A stretch of 64,000 nt of DNA from Paludibacter sp. 47-17 (GTDB taxonomy: Bacteria > Bacteroidota > Bacteroidia > Bacteroidales > Paludibacteraceae). The position numbers and the translations under genes are program-made. Under the pieces are notes generated by a model, which was given only the letters and a program-made list of their open reading frames with translations, was not told the origin of the DNA and did not search any database. How positions within the stretch are numbered: position 1 is the first letter of the stretch; each line of letters begins with the position of its first letter. Below are positions 16,887-25,796 of this stretch, piece by piece. The stretch is taken from the NCBI GenBank assembly GCA_001898935.1, contig MKVT01000001.1, forward strand, positions 124,001-188,000. The letters are read 5' to 3'.

Positions 16887-18335
16887 ATGGAAGCATTAAA
16901 CCGGGTTACTGCTCCTGCGGCAGTAGCCTATCCCGAACGTATTCTCCAGTTTGGAGAAGGTAATTTCCTTCGCGCTTTTGTCGATTGGATGGTGTATAAC
17001 ATGAACAAGAAGCTGGATTTCAATTCCGGCGTGGTGGTCGTACAGCCCATTCCCAACGGGATGGTCGACCGGCTCAACGATCAGGATGGTCTGTACCACC
17101 TCAATCTGCAGGGCATCCACCATGGTGAAACCATCGACAGCCTCGAGCTCATCGACGTGATCACCCGCGGCCTCAATCCCTACACGCAGTTCGACGAATA
17201 CATGAAGCTGGCCGAAAACCCCGACATGCGTTTCGTGGTTTCGAATACCACCGAGGCCGGGATTACCTTCGATCCGTCGTGCCGTCTCGACGACCGGCCG
17301 GCCTCGTCGTACCCCGGCAAGCTTACCCAATTGCTTTACCATCGGTTCAAAACCTTTAAAGGCGATCCCGGCAAAGGCTGGCTGATCTTCCCCTGCGAAT
17401 TGATTTTTCACAATGGCACCGAACTTAATGCAGCTATTTTGCGGTACATCGAACACTGGGAGCTCGGCTCCGAATTCGAAAACTGGTACAAAACGGCCTG
17501 CGGAGTATACAGCACCCTGGTCGACCGCATCGTGCCCGGCTATCCGAAGGATTCCATCGACTCCATCTTAGACCGGATACAGCTCGACGATAAACTGGTA
17601 GTGCAGGCCGAGATTTTCCACCTTTGGGTTATCGAAGCTCCGGCATGGGTTGAAAAAGAATTTCCGGCATCGAAGGCCGGACTGAACGTACTGTTCGTCC
17701 CCAGCGAAAAACCTTACCACGACCGGAAGGTAACCCTGCTCAACGGTCCGCATTCGGCGCTGGCTCCGGTAGCCTACCTGGCCGGACTGAACACCGTCCG
17801 CGAGAGCGTGGAGCATGAAACCGTGGGACGTTTTGTGGATAAAGTAGTGTTCGGTGAGTTACTCAAAACCCTCGATCTGCCCGAATCGGAATTACGAAAA
17901 TTTGCCAACGATGTGCTCGACCGGTTCCGCAACCCGTTTGTGAAACATTTTGTGACCAGCATCATGCTCAATGCTTTTCCGAAGTTTAAAACCCGTGATA
18001 TACCCGGATTGAAAGTGTACCAGCAGCGCTTTGGCGAACTTCCTGCCGGACTGGTGCTGGGGCTGGCCGCCATCATTACGTATTACAAAGGCGGTGTACG
18101 AGCCGATGGTGCGGCCATCGTTCCCAACGACGATGCCGCCATTGTCGAATTACTCGGCCGGTTGTGGGCCGGCGGCGATATTGCGGCCGTGGCCCAGGGA
18201 GTGCTGGCAGCTGAGATGATCTGGAACGAAGATCTCAACGCGGTGCCCGGCTTGACTACGCTGCTCACCCGGCTGTTGACGTCGATTCAGGAAATGGGTA
18301 TGATGAAAACCATCGGGGTGGTTGTTAATTCTTAA
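16887..18335 (+). CDS. uxaB: tagaturonate reductase (altronate oxidoreductase)
   Basis: It reduces D-tagaturonate to D-altronate with NADH in galacturonate catabolism. The 482-residue protein belongs to the mannitol dehydrogenase family. A Rossmann NAD site lies at the start (ERILQFGEGNFLRAFVDWM). Family blocks VVSNTTEAGITFD and KVTLLNGPHSALAPVAYLAG contain the region of the catalytic Lys/Asn/His set. FGELLKTLDLPESELRKFANDVLDRF is typical of UxaB. It is first of a two-gene operon with uxaA (9-nt gap). In this locus it could also process uronates released from glucuronoxylan. Confidence 0.9.
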   Translation: MEALNRVTAPAAVAYPERILQFGEGNFLRAFVDWMVYNMNKKLDFNSGVVVVQPIPNGMVDRLNDQDGLYHLNLQGIHHGETIDSLELIDVITRGLNPYTQFDEYMKLAENPDMRFVVSNTTEAGITFDPSCRLDDRPASSYPGKLTQLLYHRFKTFKGDPGKGWLIFPCELIFHNGTELNAAILRYIEHWELGSEFENWYKTACGVYSTLVDRIVPGYPKDSIDSILDRIQLDDKLVVQAEIFHLWVIEAPAWVEKEFPASKAGLNVLFVPSEKPYHDRKVTLLNGPHSALAPVAYLAGLNTVRESVEHETVGRFVDKVVFGELLKTLDLPESELRKFANDVLDRFRNPFVKHFVTSIMLNAFPKFKTRDIPGLKVYQQRFGELPAGLVLGLAAIITYYKGGVRADGAAIVPNDDAAIVELLGRLWAGGDIAAVAQGVLAAEMIWNEDLNAVPGLTTLLTRLLTSIQEMGMMKTIGVVVNS

Positions 18336-18344
18336 CACGTAAAA

Positions 18345-19829
18345 ATGAACGCTTTAAAAATTAATCCTGCCGATAATGTGGCAGTGGCGATCGAGGAGCT
18401 GGCTCAGGGAGAGCTGGTGACGGTCGACGGAGTAGAGTTCGAACTGCAGGAGTCGATTCCGGCCGGACATAAATTTGCCCTTACTGCCATGGAGGAAGGC
18501 GATAAGGTGGTTAAATACGGTTATCCTATCGGTCGTACGCTTGCGCCTATCCGTGCAGGCGAATGGATCAACGAGAAAAAGATCAGGACGAACCTCGAAG
18601 GGGTGCTCGATTACGAATACCATCCGCAGCCGGTGGAGCTGGAGATCCCGATGCGTAACCTTCACTTTCAAGGTTACAAGCGGGCTGGCGGAGAAGTTGG
18701 AATTCGCAACGAGATATGGATTGTACCTACGGTGGGTTGTGTCAACGGGACGGCGAATTCGCTGGCCGAGCAATTGCGCCGGGAGACCCGGCTCGAGGGC
18801 GTTGACGCCATCGTAGCCTATCCGCATAATTACGGTTGTTCGCAGCTGGGCGACGATCACGAGAATACCCGCAGGATTTTGCGCGACATGGTGTTGCATC
18901 CGAATGCCGGTGGCGTATTGGTGATAGGGTTGGGCTGTGAAAACAATCAGGTGAGTGCTTTCCGCGAACTGCTGGGGGCTGTCGACCCGCGACGTATCAA
19001 GTTCATGGAAACTCAGAAAGTGGAGGACGAATACGAAACGGGAATGGCGTTGCTTCGTGAAATTTACGAAGTGGTCTCGGGCGATGTCCGGGAAGAAGTG
19101 CCGATAGGCGAGCTGAAGATAGGGTTGAAGTGCGGGGGATCCGATGGATTTTCGGGCATTACGGCCAACCCCTTGCTGGGCGTTTTTTCCGACTTCCTCA
19201 TTGCCCAGGGCGGGAGTACGGTGCTTACCGAGGTGCCCGAGATGTTCGGTGCCGAAACGATTCTGATGAACCGTTGTGTGAACCGGAATATGTTTGATAA
19301 GACGGTTTTTCTGATCAACGATTTCAAGGATTATTTTATTCGCAACAACCAGCCGGTATACGAAAATCCGTCGCCGGGCAATAAGGCCGGAGGTATTTCG
19401 ACCCTGGAGGAAAAGTCGTTGGGTTGTACGCAGAAATGCGGGAAGTCGCTGGTGAAAGACGTGTTGATGTACGGCGAGCGGATTACGACCAGGGGGCTTA
19501 ATCTGCTGAGTGCGCCGGGCAACGACCTGGTGGCAGCCACGGCATTGGCTTCCAGCGGTTGTCATATGGTGCTTTTCACTACCGGCCGCGGTACTCCGTT
19601 CGGAACTTATGTACCCACCATGAAGATATCGACCAACACGCCCTTGTTCGAGAAAAAGCCGGGATGGATCGACTTTAATGCCGGTACAATCGTGCAGAAC
19701 GAGTCCATCGACGAAGTCAACGAACGATTTATCGAATATGTTCTGAGGGTTGCCGGCGGCGAGTTGGTGAACAACGAAAAGAAAAATTACCGCGAAATAG
19801 CCATTTTCAAAACAGGGGTAACGCTATAA
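18345..19829 (+). CDS. uxaA: altronate dehydratase
   Basis: It dehydrates D-altronate to 2-keto-3-deoxygluconate. The 494-residue protein fuses an N-terminal SAF-type domain (about 1-95: AVAIEELAQGELVTVDGVEF) to the C-terminal UxaA domain. The latter shows NEIWIVPTVGCVNGTANSLA, VAYPHNYGCSQLGDDHENTR, GLKCGGSDGFSGITANPLLG and LFTTGRGTPFGTYVPTMKIS, with cysteines suited to an iron cofactor. It follows uxaB and ends at a strong terminator. The genes for uronate isomerase and the KDG steps are not in this window. Confidence 0.93.
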   Translation: MNALKINPADNVAVAIEELAQGELVTVDGVEFELQESIPAGHKFALTAMEEGDKVVKYGYPIGRTLAPIRAGEWINEKKIRTNLEGVLDYEYHPQPVELEIPMRNLHFQGYKRAGGEVGIRNEIWIVPTVGCVNGTANSLAEQLRRETRLEGVDAIVAYPHNYGCSQLGDDHENTRRILRDMVLHPNAGGVLVIGLGCENNQVSAFRELLGAVDPRRIKFMETQKVEDEYETGMALLREIYEVVSGDVREEVPIGELKIGLKCGGSDGFSGITANPLLGVFSDFLIAQGGSTVLTEVPEMFGAETILMNRCVNRNMFDKTVFLINDFKDYFIRNNQPVYENPSPGNKAGGISTLEEKSLGCTQKCGKSLVKDVLMYGERITTRGLNLLSAPGNDLVAATALASSGCHMVLFTTGRGTPFGTYVPTMKISTNTPLFEKKPGWIDFNAGTIVQNESIDEVNERFIEYVLRVAGGELVNNEKKNYREIAIFKTGVTL

Positions 19830-19906
19830 TTGAACCGATTTCGGGTTGTGAGTTGCACTGATTCTGCTGTTGCCGAACTAGTTATAACCTAACTACTTTC
19901 GGTCCC

Positions 19907-19948
19907 GAAGATCCTCTTTCCTGTTTAGTCGGGCAAAAGAGGATCTTC
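19907..19948. terminator. bidirectional terminator between uxaA and the hybrid kinase
   Basis: GAAGATCCTCTTT (19907-19919) pairs perfectly over 13 bp with AAAGAGGATCTTC (19936-19948), followed by TGTTTTT on the plus strand. The kinase stop codon lies in the loop, so the same hairpin can serve both convergent operons. Confidence 0.85.
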
Positions 19949-22237
19949 TGTTTTTACTTTGAGCTTGAGGTGTTGGTACAGGGCCAGTTTCAATTCGTCG
20001 GCTTCGATAGGTTTGGTCACAAATCCGTTCATCCCGGCCTCGATTGCTTTCTGACGTTCGGCAGGCAAAGCTCCGGCAGTGAGGGCTACGATTGGGATAT
20101 TTCGTTTCACTTCGTCGTTCAGCAGCCTGATACGCCGGGTAGCCTCCATGCCGTCCAATTCGGGCATATGAATATCCATCAGGATTAAATCGATATGCTG
20201 TCGTTGTAAAATTTCGAGCGCGATTTTTCCGTCTTCGGCCTCCAGTAAGGTAGCTTTGGGCAACATTTTTTTGATCAGGAACTTGGCCAGAACCATATTC
20301 ATTTTCACATCTTCGGCTATCAGGATTACCTTTTCGGCATCCGAAACTTTTACCTGATCGTCGGTTTTTGGGGGAATCGAGCTGTGTTCGACAACCTTGT
20401 CCTCGGGGGTGGCCTTGGTAAGGATATTCCAGAGTGTTTCCGAATCGAGCGGCAACATCACCCGGGTTAAAACGATCGACCGTTTGGTGTTGAAATCCTT
20501 GAATTCTTCTTTCTGTGAGCGATGCATCAGCACCATGCGCGGCACCTGGGGCATCGGCCGGAATACATCCCTTATTTTTTGCAATACGGCGAGCTCGTCC
20601 ATGCCCGGGAATTTTCCCCGTCCGATGGCCAGGTCGTAGGTGTTCGATGTTACAATACGTTCGGCTTCCGTCAGATCGTTGGTTGCATCGCATCCTACCC
20701 CCCAGTAGCGGAGCTGCAATGCGATGGCTTCGGTGATACGGGGATTGGGATCAAAGATCAGTACACGTTTGTATTGAATAGCTTTACGGTCGGGCGCCGG
20801 CGCCGTGCGGTAATCGGTTTCGATTTCGAAAAAGAACGAGCTGCCGATGCCTGGTTTACTTTCGAGGTTCAGGAAGCTGTTCATCTTATTGGCCAGCAGG
20901 TTCGAAATTACCAATCCCAGCCCCGTACCGCCAAACCGGCGGGTAGTGCTTCCGTCGCCTTGGGTAAAAGCCTTGAACAGGCGTTGTTGCTGTTCGGGCG
21001 TAATCCCGATGCCCGTGTCGGAAACTGCAAACCGGAAATGCCCCCGTGTTCCCGGTTGGCGGATTGCTTCGCCGGCTGCCGGTGCAGCTTCGCGGAACGA
21101 TACACTCAGGTTCACCTCGCCGTCTTCGGTAAATTTCACCGCATTGCTCAGCAGGTTGATGAGGATTTGTTTCAGCCTGACGGGGTCGGTGACAATATAA
21201 CGGGGTGTTTCGGGAGCATAGGTAAGTGTAAATTCGAGTCCCTGGCGGGCTGTGGTATATTTAAACATTTCCACGGTTTGCCTGATCAGTTCGCTCAGAT
21301 CGGTTTCAATGAATTCCAGCTCCAGTTTCCCGGCTTCAATTTTCGAAAAGTCAAGAATATCGTTGATGATTTCCAGCAAGGCCTTTCCGGCCGTACTCAC
21401 GTTTTCGGCATACTGGCGTTGCTGATTATCGAGATTGGTTTTTGTCAGCAGTTCGGCAAACCCGAGCACCGCATTCATAGGAGTACGTATTTCGTGGCTC
21501 ATATGGGCCAGGAAGTCGCTTTTTGCTTTATTGGCCTGTTCGGCCTGTTGCTTGGCGCGTTCGATGGCGATGGCCTTATCTTCCAGTTCGCGGTTCAGCG
21601 CCAATACCCCGCGGTTGGTTTCTTCCAGTTCGCGGTTGATACTCTCGATTTCCTCGTTACGCTCCTGCAGTTTTTTCAACAGCAACAGCAATTCCCGGTT
21701 CTGGGTGTTGATGGTTTCGACGAGATTCGATTCGCCCCGCTCCAGCATTTTCCCGAACGCATTCCGGATCAGTTCCAAACGTTCGGAGTCAATGGCGCTG
21801 GCCATCAGGGTATTCCATTTCGCAACCGTGATGGTCGTTCCCTTTCCCGTTTCCGTTTGTATGTCGAAATCGTCCATCAACCGTTGCGAGCCGATGAGTC
21901 CCACCCCCATACCATGGGGCGACTTGTAGCTGCCGCTGCGTATGGCATCGAGCTGCGTGATTCCCGGACCCTTATCCGAAAAACGGATCACGAGTCCTGC
22001 CTGGCCGTTACGTTCGGCATACCTGAAATCGACAATGCCTCCTCCGGCATATTCAAGCATATTCCGGCACAGCTCCGATACGGCCGTACCGACCCTGATA
22101 CTCGATGTTTTGTCGAGCTGAAGCTCCTGTGCCAGCATGGAAGCCAGGTTGCGTGCTTTCACCACGTCCGACTCCTGCTGGATGGCCAGTGTGCCCATTT
22201 CAACCAAGGTTGCTGATAACAAGAACGGTTGTGTCAT
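19925..22237 (-). CDS. hybrid histidine kinase with an N-terminal RsbT/W-like kinase domain
   Basis: The 770-residue, apparently cytoplasmic protein has four parts. An RsbT-like GHKL domain (15-140) shows [21 protein letters not shown] and [14 protein letters not shown] coiled coil (150-240) leads into HisKA with H248 ([11 protein letters not shown]), then HATPase ([22 protein letters not shown]). Two receiver-like domains follow: the first (490-600) has R540 where the phospho-Asp should be; the second (635-760) keeps D688 in [13 protein letters not shown]. There is no membrane segment and no DNA-binding output. As last gene of the rsb operon it is the natural output of the stressosome-like module. 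ATG 22198, right after the upstream stop, is an alternative start. Confidence 0.9.
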   Translation of the reverse strand: MTQPFLLSATLVEMGTLAIQQESDVVKARNLASMLAQELQLDKTSSIRVGTAVSELCRNMLEYAGGGIVDFRYAERNGQAGLVIRFSDKGPGITQLDAIRSGSYKSPHGMGVGLIGSQRLMDDFDIQTETGKGTTITVAKWNTLMASAIDSERLELIRNAFGKMLERGESNLVETINTQNRELLLLLKKLQERNEEIESINRELEETNRGVLALNRELEDKAIAIERAKQQAEQANKAKSDFLAHMSHEIRTPMNAVLGFAELLTKTNLDNQQRQYAENVSTAGKALLEIINDILDFSKIEAGKLELEFIETDLSELIRQTVEMFKYTTARQGLEFTLTYAPETPRYIVTDPVRLKQILINLLSNAVKFTEDGEVNLSVSFREAAPAAGEAIRQPGTRGHFRFAVSDTGIGITPEQQQRLFKAFTQGDGSTTRRFGGTGLGLVISNLLANKMNSFLNLESKPGIGSSFFFEIETDYRTAPAPDRKAIQYKRVLIFDPNPRITEAIALQLRYWGVGCDATNDLTEAERIVTSNTYDLAIGRGKFPGMDELAVLQKIRDVFRPMPQVPRMVLMHRSQKEEFKDFNTKRSIVLTRVMLPLDSETLWNILTKATPEDKVVEHSSIPPKTDDQVKVSDAEKVILIAEDVKMNMVLAKFLIKKMLPKATLLEAEDGKIALEILQRQHIDLILMDIHMPELDGMEATRRIRLLNDEVKRNIPIVALTAGALPAERQKAIEAGMNGFVTKPIEADELKLALYQHLKLKVKTEDPLLPD

Positions 22238-23255
22238 CGTTGGATCGTGAATATTTAGTGGTTAGCAGTTCGGCAATTCGTTGCGGATGATCGGTCCAGT
22301 CGATATCGTCGGGACTCCAGCGGGTAGTGAGCCCGTCGCTGAATATACACAGCACGTCGCCCTTGCCGAACGGATATTCAAACAGCCGGGGACTGCGGAT
22401 ATGATGCCCGAGAATTCCGCCAAACGAAATCAAACTTTTTTTTCCTTCCTTCGTCATCACAAAACCTTCGATATTGCCCACGCCGGCGAATTGCAGCAGC
22501 GACCGGCCGGTATCGATATAGGCAATGCCTATGACGGCTCCGCGGGTAGCCCGGGCCGACTGATGAAGGTAGTTGACCAGATCGGTCACCGGGAGTTCGC
22601 TTTTCAACAGCACCTGTTCTTTAATGATCGTTGAGGCGAGATGAGCATCTTTTCCGTGGCCAAGCCCGTCGATCACGGCAACCAGGGTTTTGTCGGGTCC
22701 GGGGTGCGTAATAGCATAACTGTCGCCATTCAGGGTTTCGCCGGGTTTACAAACCGACGACGCTCCTGCAACCAGTTTGCGGTTCGAGCTGCGCCAGTTG
22801 AGTTCAGGCACCCATTTCACGCAGCGCAGACAGTGCTGAAAAAGGCTCGGAAAGTCGGCCAGCGGGCAGTTGGAATCGTGCGTCGAGATACGTTCGAAAA
22901 CATCGGAGAACCGCCGGATGGAACCTAATCCGATGCCCAGCGACTGCTTGTCGGAAAAACCATCGTTGATAGCCTGGTCGAAGTCGGGTATACCTTTCCC
23001 CGTATCGCAGCAAAAAATCTCGATGGCTCTACGGTTGTGTTCATCGTTCAGCTCGCCGATGCATACTTTTCCGCGGCCTCCGCCATGTTTCAACACATTG
23101 GTAGCCAGCTCCGACATAAGAATCGCAATTTCGCCCGACTTCACATCGTCGAAACCCATTTTCCCGGCCAGGGCTACCGCTTTCCGGCGGCAAACCCCTA
23201 CATCGGCCTCACTGTCGATCGACAGTATCTGCACCAGTTTGCGTTTTATTTCCAT
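22200..23255 (-). CDS. fused anti-sigma-factor-type kinase and PP2C phosphatase (RsbX-like)
   Basis: The 351-residue protein has an N-terminal GHKL domain of the RsbW/RsbT type (about 10-125: [35 protein letters not shown]). A C-terminal SpoIIE/PP2C domain follows (about 160-350: [33 protein letters not shown]), keeping the metal aspartates. In Bacillus, RsbX resets the stressosome by dephosphorylating RsbR and RsbS, while RsbT is the kinase. Here a second kinase-like domain is fused to the phosphatase. It overlaps the RsbT gene by 10 nt and the hybrid kinase gene by up to 38 nt, which suggests translational coupling. Confidence 0.88.
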   Translation of the reverse strand: MEIKRKLVQILSIDSEADVGVCRRKAVALAGKMGFDDVKSGEIAILMSELATNVLKHGGGRGKVCIGELNDEHNRRAIEIFCCDTGKGIPDFDQAINDGFSDKQSLGIGLGSIRRFSDVFERISTHDSNCPLADFPSLFQHCLRCVKWVPELNWRSSNRKLVAGASSVCKPGETLNGDSYAITHPGPDKTLVAVIDGLGHGKDAHLASTIIKEQVLLKSELPVTDLVNYLHQSARATRGAVIGIAYIDTGRSLLQFAGVGNIEGFVMTKEGKKSLISFGGILGHHIRSPRLFEYPFGKGDVLCIFSDGLTTRWSPDDIDWTDHPQRIAELLTTKYSRSNDDTTVLVISNLG

Positions 23256-23671
23256 TTGGCCACCCTCACACTTGTTCCTTGCCCGGGTTCCGATTGGAGC
23301 ACAAAATCATCCACCAACCGCTTGGCGCCGGGTAATCCATAGCCCATGCCTTGTCCCGAGGTATAACCATCCTGCATGGCCAGCGTTATGTCGTCGATGC
23401 CCGGCCCATTGTCCATACAGGTAATCACAAGAGCTGGATGGCCCTCGTACATCCCTTTCTGAATACGAACCACACCACCGCCGGCATACATGTACATATT
23501 ACGGAAGAGTTCGGATACGGCAGTTGTGATACGGGTTTGATCAACAATGCCCATACCGGCGTCTTTGGCATACTGCCGCACGCTCTGACGGGCTTTAACG
23601 ATATCGAATTCGGTTTCGATATTCAGTTCTTCCAACAACTCCCAGCCTGGGTCCGATACAAGTTCGATCAT
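23246..23671 (-). CDS. rsbT: RsbT-like serine/threonine switch kinase
   Basis: The 141-residue single GHKL domain shows the N box SELFRNMYMYAGG, the G1 box MDNGPGI and the G2 box GMGYGLPGAKRL. In stressosomes this kinase phosphorylates the STAS domains of RsbR and RsbS, leaves the complex and activates a downstream partner. It follows the RsbS gene by 3 nt and precedes the fused phosphatase. No RsbU or sigma-B homologue is nearby, so the partner here is probably the hybrid kinase or its fused phosphatase neighbour. Confidence 0.88.
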   Translation of the reverse strand: MIELVSDPGWELLEELNIETEFDIVKARQSVRQYAKDAGMGIVDQTRITTAVSELFRNMYMYAGGGVVRIQKGMYEGHPALVITCMDNGPGIDDITLAMQDGYTSGQGMGYGLPGAKRLVDDFVLQSEPGQGTSVRVAKWK

Positions 23672-23674
23672 GCT

Positions 23675-24052
23675 TTATCTTTCGCTTTCTAATCTTTTTT
23701 CGAGCATTTCCATTCCTAATTCCATGTTCAGGGCCGTTTCCACTCCGGGCATTTCGAGCCCGAGTTCCACCAGGGTGATGGCCACCGCCGGCTGCATGCC
23801 TACGATTACCACCGCAGCGTCCATAATCGCTGCCATCGAAGCCATGCCCGATAATACACGGCCAATAAACGAATCGACCATTTCGAGCGTCGAAATGTCG
23901 ATCAATACGCCACGGGCATGCGTACGGGCAATTTCTTCCAGGATCTGGGTCTGAAGCTGCAAGGCCAACCGGTCGTGCATATCGACCTGTATCGATACGA
24001 TCAGAAAATCGCGTATCTTGATTATAGGTATCCTTCGTTCGTTCGTTATCAT
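23675..24052 (-). CDS. rsbS: RsbS-like STAS stressosome scaffold protein
   Basis: The 125-residue single STAS domain contains VLIDISTLEMVDSFIGRVLS, where S61 corresponds to the RsbT-phosphorylated serine of Bacillus RsbS. In the paradigm it forms the stressosome core with RsbR and holds RsbT until phosphorylated. It sits between rsbR and rsbT with 8- and 3-nt gaps, the classic R-S-T order. Confidence 0.88.
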   Translation of the reverse strand: MITNERRIPIIKIRDFLIVSIQVDMHDRLALQLQTQILEEIARTHARGVLIDISTLEMVDSFIGRVLSGMASMAAIMDAAVVIVGMQPAVAITLVELGLEMPGVETALNMELGMEMLEKRLESER

Positions 24053-24060
24053 GGAAGCTG

Positions 24061-24744
24061 TTATTTGGGTTCGTCGGTATCGATCTGGTTCAGAACTACT
24101 TTTCCGTTGATAAGTTGTTCGTTTTTACGCAAAGCGTAAATCATGGCGTCCTGCAAGGTAGCTTTGGTAAGAATGTTCGACAGGTTGATACCCAGGTGTA
24201 CGATGGTTTGCGCAATGGCAGGGCTGATACCGCTCACGATACACTCGGCGCCGAGCAGGCGGGCAGCTGTGACGGTTTTCAACAGGTGGTTGGCTACCTG
24301 AGTATCGACGGTCGGGACGCCGGTAATGTCGAGAATGGCAGTGGTGCAGCCGGTGGTTACGATTTTTTGCAGCAAGTTTTCCATCATGATCTGGGTACGC
24401 TGACTGTCGAGGGTGCCGATAACGGGAAGAATCAGGATATTTTCCCATACCTTCGAAACCGGGCTCGATAGTTCCATCAAATCTTCCTGCTGCTGCAGGA
24501 TGGTTTTCTGTTGCTCCTGAATTTTCATCAGTTTTTCTTCCATCTCCTGTTTCAATTTCAGGCTCTTTTTGAGTTCGTGCGTCAAGTCGTCGATCAGCAG
24601 GTTGATCGCTTGTTCGACACCGGTTAAGTCGTCTTCGAATTCCGATTCGATTCGTAAATCGAGATCGCCGGCAGCCACCGACGATAAAATGTCTTCGATG
24701 TGTTCAATACGCTCTTTGGCGTTAGTAATTGTAGTTGAGTTCAT
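24061..24744 (-). CDS. rsbR: RsbR-like stressosome protein with HAMP/coiled-coil sensor part
   Basis: The 227-residue protein ends in a STAS domain (about 100-215) with VPTVDTQVANHLL and ISPAIAQTIVHLGI. T148 and T180 match the two phosphothreonines of Bacillus RsbR in spacing. The N-terminal 95 residues are not the globin-like turret of RsbRA. They look like a HAMP-type helix pair (RIEHIEDILSSVAAGDLDLR) followed by a long Gln/Glu-rich coiled coil. There is no membrane segment, so the signal is cytoplasmic and unknown. Confidence 0.85.
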   Translation of the reverse strand: MNSTTITNAKERIEHIEDILSSVAAGDLDLRIESEFEDDLTGVEQAINLLIDDLTHELKKSLKLKQEMEEKLMKIQEQQKTILQQQEDLMELSSPVSKVWENILILPVIGTLDSQRTQIMMENLLQKIVTTGCTTAILDITGVPTVDTQVANHLLKTVTAARLLGAECIVSGISPAIAQTIVHLGINLSNILTKATLQDAMIYALRKNEQLINGKVVLNQIDTDEPK

Positions 24745-24753
24745 AGTGTTGTA

Positions 24754-25116
24754 TTATCGTTTGCTTTTTAACCATGCTGCCGCCTCATCGTAATTCTTGA
24801 AAAACTCGCCGTTAAGCTTCACCATACCGGTTTTGATAAGTACACGGGCAATCATCCGGTTGGCGGCATTGCCACCTACAAAACCAATATTGGCAATCGA
24901 GAGCCGGGACAACGCCCCGGTAGTTGCTTCGCGGGTTTCACGGTTTTCGATATCGTGATTATTACTCATGATCACTATCAACTGCCGATAGGGCTTGCCT
25001 TCCAATATCTCTTTCACCAATTGAAAAATAGGTTCGACATCGACCAGTAGAAAATGATTTTTAAATTCCAATACTGCTACCTCATTGGCAGCATCGTACC
25101 TTACTTCGTGTACCAT
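24754..25116 (-). CDS. small STAS/SpoIIAA-like protein heading the rsb operon
   Basis: The 120-residue protein has an alternating beta/alpha pattern (EVAVLEFKNHFLLVDVEPIF, RQLIVIMSNN, GFVGGNAANRMIARVLIKTG, AAAWLKSKR). This resembles the SpoIIAA-like/STAS-related small domains seen near phosphate-switch modules. No clear phospho-serine motif of the DS type is visible. It is the first gene of the operon, 9 nt before rsbR, with the -7 box just upstream. It may be an added sensor or an antagonist partner; function is not established. Confidence 0.65.
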   Translation of the reverse strand: MVHEVRYDAANEVAVLEFKNHFLLVDVEPIFQLVKEILEGKPYRQLIVIMSNNHDIENRETREATTGALSRLSIANIGFVGGNAANRMIARVLIKTGMVKLNGEFFKNYDEAAAWLKSKR

Positions 25117-25162
25117 TTGACCTGAATGTTAGTTATGTTATTAAAGGGTTGACTGATGGAGG

Positions 25163-25170
25163 CAAATGTA
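25163..25170 (-). promoter_or_regulatory. -7 box of the rsb operon
   Basis: TACATTTG on the minus strand lies 46 nt upstream of the first gene of the rsb operon. No direct repeat of the kind seen at the xylan promoters was found next to it. Confidence 0.55.
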
Positions 25171-25265
25171 CAAAAAAAAATCAGCATATAAACCGGTAAT
25201 TATAACAATTTTGGTAGCAGCATCATTCTTGAAGTGCAGATGTTGCAGAACGTTATCAAAATACA

Positions 25266-25294
25266 AATCCCCCGGCGCGCAAAGCCGGGGGATT
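25266..25294 (-). terminator. GC-rich hairpin after the CDGSH gene
   Basis: AATCCCCCGGC (25266-25276) pairs perfectly with GCCGGGGGATT (25284-25294), just past the CDGSH stop codon. The downstream strand reads TGTATTTTG, so the U-tract is weak. Confidence 0.65.
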
Positions 25295-25301
25295 GTTGTT
25301 G

Positions 25302-25541
25302 TCAGAGTGTGGCGTGAGTGCCGTCGCAGAACGGCGGATTCTTCGTTTGTTTACATCCGCAGAGTGCTACTTTTTTCTTTTCGGCCCATTCGAATCGCAT
25401 GGGTGCAAAGCCCAGTGTTTTGTGGGTTTTCAGGTCGCATAACGGGTCGGTTTCACTTTTACCGCACCTGCACCACAGGTGCTGGCCGGCTTCCAGGTCG
25501 AGAATGTACGGAGCATTCTGTTTAACGTTGTTTGTTTCCAT
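25302..25541 (-). CDS. CDGSH iron-sulfur domain protein
   Basis: The 79-residue soluble protein has two CDGSH-like motifs: CRCGKSETDPLCDLKTH and the canonical CGCKQTKNPPFCDGTH. Each gives the three Cys and one His that bind a 2Fe-2S cluster in mitoNEET-like proteins. It is monocistronic, with a -7 box at 25594-25601. Such proteins are linked to redox or iron-sulfur handling; the physiological partner is unknown. It is a plausible but unproven companion of the stress module next door. Confidence 0.88.
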   Translation of the reverse strand: METNNVKQNAPYILDLEAGQHLWCRCGKSETDPLCDLKTHKTLGFAPMRFEWAEKKKVALCGCKQTKNPPFCDGTHATL

Positions 25542-25593
25542 AAGCGTATGTTTTTAATTGTACACGATGCATAGGTGTAGTGCCGAGCGCCTG

Positions 25594-25601
25594 CAAATAT
25601 A
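25594..25601 (-). promoter_or_regulatory. -7 box of the CDGSH gene
   Basis: TATATTTG on the minus strand, 52 nt upstream of the ATG at 25541. Confidence 0.55.
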
Positions 25602-25686
25602 CAGTTTTTTCTCGTACGGTAACTATCTGCTTTTCGCACCGGCTTGCAGGTTCCGGTATCGTTACAGGGCGCTTTGCCGCTTATCG

Positions 25687-25751
25687 TGTTTAAATTTTGA
25701 AATCAAATATCTCATTTTAATAGTGAAACTGCATAAGACTGTTTACTTTTG
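25687..25751 (+). promoter_or_regulatory. xylan operon A promoter with candidate HTCS operator
   Basis: Octamers TGTTTAAA (25687-25694) and TATCTCAT (25708-25715) have a 21-bp period. The site ends 28 bp before the -7 box TACTTTTG (25744-25751). Geometry is identical to that at 44299, 44392 and 52744. It would place the CE1-GH43-GH30-CotH-SGNH operon under the HTCS. Confidence 0.55.
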
Positions 25752-25796
25752 CCTCAGCTAACCGTTATCGTAGTTTATTTAAAATTGAAATTATCC

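Noticed and set aside
20522-22216. Long open frame (564 codons) on the plus strand opposite the hybrid kinase
   Set aside because: It is an antisense shadow of a well-supported kinase gene and has no recognisable domain.
25749-25796. Upstream TTG start for the first CE1 esterase
   Set aside because: The TTG lies inside the -7 box; ATG 25797 directly precedes a plausible signal peptide.
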